Assembly: GCA_011046315.1 (NCBI GenBank)
Contig: DSAU01000377.1
Span: 1-9,425, forward strand
From: a bacterium
GTDB lineage: Bacteria > Zhuqueibacterota > Zhuqueibacteria > Thermofontimicrobiales > Thermofontimicrobiaceae
Length of the DNA stretch: 9,425 nucleotides
Direction: 5' to 3'
The notes below the pieces were generated by a model, which saw nothing but the letters and a program-made list of their open reading frames with translations, ran no database searches and was not told where the DNA came from. A program made the translations under genes and the position numbers. Positions 7,453 through 9,425 of the stretch are shown one piece after another (position 1 is the stretch's first letter; each line of letters starts with the position of its first letter).

Positions 7453-7551
7453 TGATGCCATCGCTTTATTTGTGAAAATATTTGAAATAGATAGCTTGAT
7501 TTGAAAATAATATAAGCTATCAAATAATCAGATTATCAAGCGATGGCATTA
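7453..7551 (-). mobile_element. 99-bp MITE-like inverted-repeat element, copy 2 (reverse orientation)
   Basis: Terminal repeats TGATGCCATCGCTT (7453-7466) and AAGCGATGGCATTA (7538-7551) match at 13 of 14 positions. It has the same 99-bp length as copy 1 and aligns to its reverse complement with 14 mismatches and no gap. It is directly flanked by a perfect 6-bp direct repeat, GTAGTC at 7447-7452 and 7552-7557, as expected for a target duplication. Outside that, CACAT (7428-7432) and ATGTG (7570-7574), and GGAGAC (7441-7446) with GTCTACC (7555-7561), form an imperfect wider inverted repeat. An inner stem GATAGCTT/AAGCTATC (7490-7497 and 7514-7521) is also possible. No coding capacity. Confidence 0.82.
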
Positions 7552-7631
7552 GTAGTCTACCTGTAAGTGATGTGTTACGCTATCGGCAAAAAAAAATATT
7601 CAGGCCGATTGGTGTATCTTGTAAGTCGGTT

Positions 7632-7691
7632 GAAAAAAAAATTGCAAAAATGAATTTTTTTCTTGACAAATGGAAAATTAATTGTTATATT
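7632..7691 (+). promoter_or_regulatory. Promoter of the LacI-family gene with AT-rich upstream region
   Basis: A perfect -35 TTGACA (7663-7668), a 17-bp spacer and -10 TATATT (7686-7691). Directly upstream, 7632-7662 is made of A and T runs that could act as an UP element. Transcription should begin near 7698, giving a leader of about 139 bases before the ATG at 7837. The -10 is overlapped by operator 1. Confidence 0.78.
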
Positions 7692-7705
7692 AAAACGTTT
7701 TAATA
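7688..7705. promoter_or_regulatory. LacI-family operator 1, overlapping -10 and start site
   Basis: TATTAAAACGTTTTAATA is a perfect 18-bp palindrome with the central CG and AAACGTTT core typical of LacI/GalR-family operators. It covers part of the -10 and the expected start site, so binding would block initiation. The adjacent regulator gene is the obvious binder (autorepression), which is inference. Confidence 0.8.
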
Positions 7706-7811
7706 ACCAAAGGCAAAGTATCATATTCTGTTTTTATCGTATTACATCGTCACTTTGGCGTGTTCTTCTGGTAAGTTTCAGCAACCCTTAATTCACTAAA
7801 ATATCATTAAT

Positions 7812-7829
7812 TATCGAAACGTTTCGATA
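7812..7829. promoter_or_regulatory. LacI-family operator 2, in the leader just before the start codon
   Basis: TATCGAAACGTTTCGATA is a second perfect 18-bp palindrome with the same AAACGTTT core, ending 7 bp before the ATG at 7837. Centre-to-centre distance to operator 1 is 124 bp, close to 12 helical turns, compatible with looping or a roadblock. In the mRNA it would also fold as a 7-bp hairpin exactly where a ribosome site would normally be. Confidence 0.78.
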
Positions 7830-7836
7830 GATCGAT

Positions 7837-8841
7837 ATGAATGTGACAATCAAAGACGTTGCCAAAAAAGCTGGCGTATCAGTTTCGACGGTTTCGCTGG
7901 TCATTAATAAAAAACCAGCGATTACAGAAGAAACCAGACAACGCGTACTACAAGCTATTGAAGAACTAAACTACTATCCGCGACGAATTGCTCAGGGACT
8001 AGCTTCAAAACGAAACGGCAACATCGGCTTCATTTTAACCGATTACCACTTCTCCCGCGCTGAACCTTTTTATACCAAAATTTTTCTTGGTTCCGAATTT
8101 GAAGCACGCCATCATAACTACTACCTGCTGTTAACTACTATCCAAAATAAATTTGCTCAATCCGATATTCCGAGATTTCTGCTCGAAAAAAATGTTGACG
8201 GCGTCATTCTTGCCGGCAAAGTACCTACCGGTTTAATTGAACATATTTCGGGATACGGTTTACCCACGGTCTTTGTCGATTATACTCCTCCAAAGGGTAA
8301 ATATTTCGCGGTATTGATGGACAATATTGACGGCGCAAAACAGGCGGTCGGTCACCTGATTGAAAAAGGACATCGCAAAATTGCCTTCATCGGCGGTGAT
8401 ATTTCACATCCCAGCATCCAATCGAGATTAGAAGGATACAGGCAAGCTCTGATGGAAGCCAATCTGGTTTTCAATGAACAACTGGTTATCACATCATCGC
8501 CCAATACTACCGATATTGACGGCTACCAATCGACCTGCGCCCTGATACAAAACGGAGAACCGTTAACTGCCATCTTCGCGGCAAACGATGCGATGGCGTT
8601 CGGCTGCAATCGATGTTTAAAGGAAAAAAATATTCGCGTTCCCGACCAGATCGCGCTGGTCGGTTTTGATGATGTTGAACTTGCAATTGAAATGGAACCG
8701 CGGCTAACAACAATTAAGGTCAACAAAGAGGACATCGGCGCGATTGCCGTTAAAAGTTTGGTTGAAATGTTGGATACCAATCGCAAAATCAACGGAAAGA
8801 TTTTGGCGCCGGTAGAATTAATTGTGCGCGAATCAACCTGA
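7837..8841 (+). CDS. LacI/GalR-family transcriptional regulator
   Basis: 334 residues, the normal length of the family. The N-terminal helix-turn-helix spans about residues 4-24 (I-K-D-V-A-K-K-A-G-V-S-V-S-T-V-S), followed by the hinge region Y47-P48 to A52-Q-G-L55, where L55 is the minor-groove leverage residue. The periplasmic-binding-protein-like effector domain runs from about 62 to the end, with I-G-F-I, D-G-V-I-L-A-G, H-R-K-I-A-F-I-G-G, A-I-F-A-A-N-D and V-G-F-D-D-V-E-L motifs. The effector is probably a sugar. The start is fixed by the family's M-x-x-T-I-K-D-V opening; no Shine-Dalgarno is present because operator 2 occupies that place. Two operators and a strong promoter lie upstream, so autoregulation is likely. 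It shares strand with the secreted-protein gene 137 bp downstream, which may be a target. Confidence 0.93.
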   Translation: MNVTIKDVAKKAGVSVSTVSLVINKKPAITEETRQRVLQAIEELNYYPRRIAQGLASKRNGNIGFILTDYHFSRAEPFYTKIFLGSEFEARHHNYYLLLTTIQNKFAQSDIPRFLLEKNVDGVILAGKVPTGLIEHISGYGLPTVFVDYTPPKGKYFAVLMDNIDGAKQAVGHLIEKGHRKIAFIGGDISHPSIQSRLEGYRQALMEANLVFNEQLVITSSPNTTDIDGYQSTCALIQNGEPLTAIFAANDAMAFGCNRCLKEKNIRVPDQIALVGFDDVELAIEMEPRLTTIKVNKEDIGAIAVKSLVEMLDTNRKINGKILAPVELIVREST

Positions 8842-8978
8842 TTTTTCCTGAGAACGTTGAAGCTGATAAAAAAAATATAGTTTAAAAATTAACTGAGGAG
8901 GTGGTCAACAAAAACAAAAAAGTTATTAAATGGCGAAACACAACTCAAACCTCAAAACCAGAACAAAGAGGAGGAATT
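8842..8978 (+). other. Spacer between lacI-type gene and secreted-protein gene, with an orphan Shine-Dalgarno
   Basis: GAGGAGGTGG (8895-8904) is a near-perfect anti-SD complement, but no ATG, GTG or TTG follows within the usual distance; the next ATG (8930) is about 27 bases away. No hairpin-plus-T-run terminator and no clear promoter were found here, which allows readthrough from lacI. A partial operator core AACGTT sits at 8853-8858. The effective ribosome site for the next gene is AGAGGAGG at 8967-8974, 4 bases before its ATG. Confidence 0.45.
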
Positions 8979-9425
8979 ATGAAATTTTTGATTCGATCTT
9001 CCATTATCATCGGGATTTCAGCGCTTTTCTTGTTTTCTTCGGTAGCGCTTGCTCAAAGAACCAACTTACTCCCCAACGGCGACCTGGAGATTGTTGAGCC
9101 CAATTTCTGGAACAAGGTCAACGAGGGTCTTGGCAACAGTGTGTTAAGCTGGGACATGGAGAACGGCTACAACGGCAGCCGTTGCGTGAAGGTGGAAAAG
9201 CCGAACACCAGCAGCGACCTGGTTGGCTGGAAGAGCGTCAACAATGCGCAACTTTATTGGAACAATGCGCGGGCGGAACGTCTCTACAACTTAAGCTTCC
9301 AGGCCAAAACCGAAGGCGTCAACACCAATCCTGCCAGCGATGACGAAAAGATTGGGGTGTTGTTCCAATTTCTCGCCGCCGGTACTGTGCTCGGTGAGCA
9401 ATTTATCACAATTGACCAATCCGCG
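8979..9425 (+). CDS. Secreted, probably carbohydrate-binding protein (5' part only)
   Basis: The first 149 codons, open to the window end. A clear signal peptide spans residues 1-25 (M-K-F-L-I-R, hydrophobic run, A-L-A before Q26). The mature start N-L-L-P-N-G-D-L-E, followed by Y-N-G-S-R-C-V-K-V and Y-N-L-S-F-Q-A-K, is the usual pattern of CBM4/9-like jelly-roll domains found at the front of secreted glycan-active or cell-surface proteins. A catalytic or sorting domain may lie beyond the edge. The ribosome site AGAGGAGG (8967-8974) is strong. The gene is visibly richer in G and C than its neighbours (single lines counted by hand 52-58% against 38% in a lacI line) and prefers AAC for Asn, suggesting high expression or different ancestry. 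Its position after a LacI regulator suggests sugar-responsive control. Confidence 0.8.
   Translation, partial: MKFLIRSSIIIGISALFLFSSVALAQRTNLLPNGDLEIVEPNFWNKVNEGLGNSVLSWDMENGYNGSRCVKVEKPNTSSDLVGWKSVNNAQLYWNNARAERLYNLSFQAKTEGVNTNPASDDEKIGVLFQFLAAGTVLGEQFITIDQSA

Larger units (their letters stand above)
7176..7662. other. Divergent spacer between the transglutaminase and lacI-type genes
   Basis: No gene is seen. The spacer holds the transglutaminase promoter (7234-7262), about 160 bp of AT-rich sequence without a clear signal, copy 2 of the 99-bp element (7453-7551), and A/T tracts running up to the lacI promoter. AAGGAGG at 7345-7351 on plus is not followed by a usable frame (TTG then TAA). 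Confidence 0.5.

Noticed and set aside
7371..7583. Near-repeat GTCACGCTAT (7371-7380) and GTTACGCTAT (7574-7583) around element copy 2
   Set aside because: A 9 of 10 match some distance outside the element ends; the GTAGTC pair sits exactly at the ends and explains insertion better.
8930..9097. Open frame of about 55 codons starting between lacI and the secreted gene
   Set aside because: It overlaps the well-supported secreted-protein gene in another frame, and the Shine-Dalgarno upstream is about 27 bases away.
1..9425. CRISPR array, tRNA or rRNA genes
   Set aside because: No regularly spaced direct repeats and no cloverleaf or rRNA-like conserved stretches were seen on either strand.

Overview
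The window looks like a chromosomal stretch from a didermic, AT-leaning bacterium (roughly 40-45% GC by eye). A lipoprotein whose residue after the lipidated Cys is not Asp, and two other exported proteins, point to an outer membrane. The protein styles (a DUF6263-like lipoprotein, a 7TM-GAF-SpoIIE phosphatase, a large secreted transglutaminase-like protein, and a LacI regulator beside a secreted jelly-roll-type protein) suggest the FCB/KSB1/Calditrichota part of the tree. Promoters are clean sigma70 type (TTGACA-17-TATATT), unlike the usual Bacteroidota -33/-7 pattern, so I favour a non-Bacteroidota FCB-type lineage. This is inference; no rRNA or marker tree is available here.

Layout: positions 1-362 hold no supportable gene but contain a striking twin hairpin at the left edge. 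A minus-strand pair follows: a MurJ/MviN lipid II flippase (363-1940), preceded upstream by an outer-membrane-type lipoprotein (2058-2903) with a near-consensus promoter. A 0.5-kb divergent spacer carries the first copy of a 99-bp element with perfect terminal inverted repeats. Next is a convergent pair: a membrane sensor phosphatase (3440-5692, +) and a secreted transglutaminase-like protein (5726-7165, -), only 33 bp apart. A second divergent spacer (7166-7836) carries copy 2 of the element in opposite orientation, and then the promoter and two perfect 18-bp palindromic operators of a LacI-family regulator (7837-8841). The window ends inside a GC-richer gene for a secreted, probably carbohydrate-binding protein (8979 onward).

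How the parts relate: the lipoprotein and murJ are probably cotranscribed. The LacI regulator almost certainly controls itself and may control the secreted protein downstream, as in a polysaccharide-use locus. The phosphatase probably feeds a partner-switch (anti-sigma/anti-anti-sigma) pathway whose partners are not in this window.

The most interesting undescribed material is non-coding. It is the pair of inverted 99-bp MITE-like elements (85/99 identical without gaps), one with a perfect 6-bp flanking direct repeat, each nested inside a further inverted repeat. The second item is the dual-operator arrangement in which one operator sits in the leader, 7 bp before the lacI start codon.
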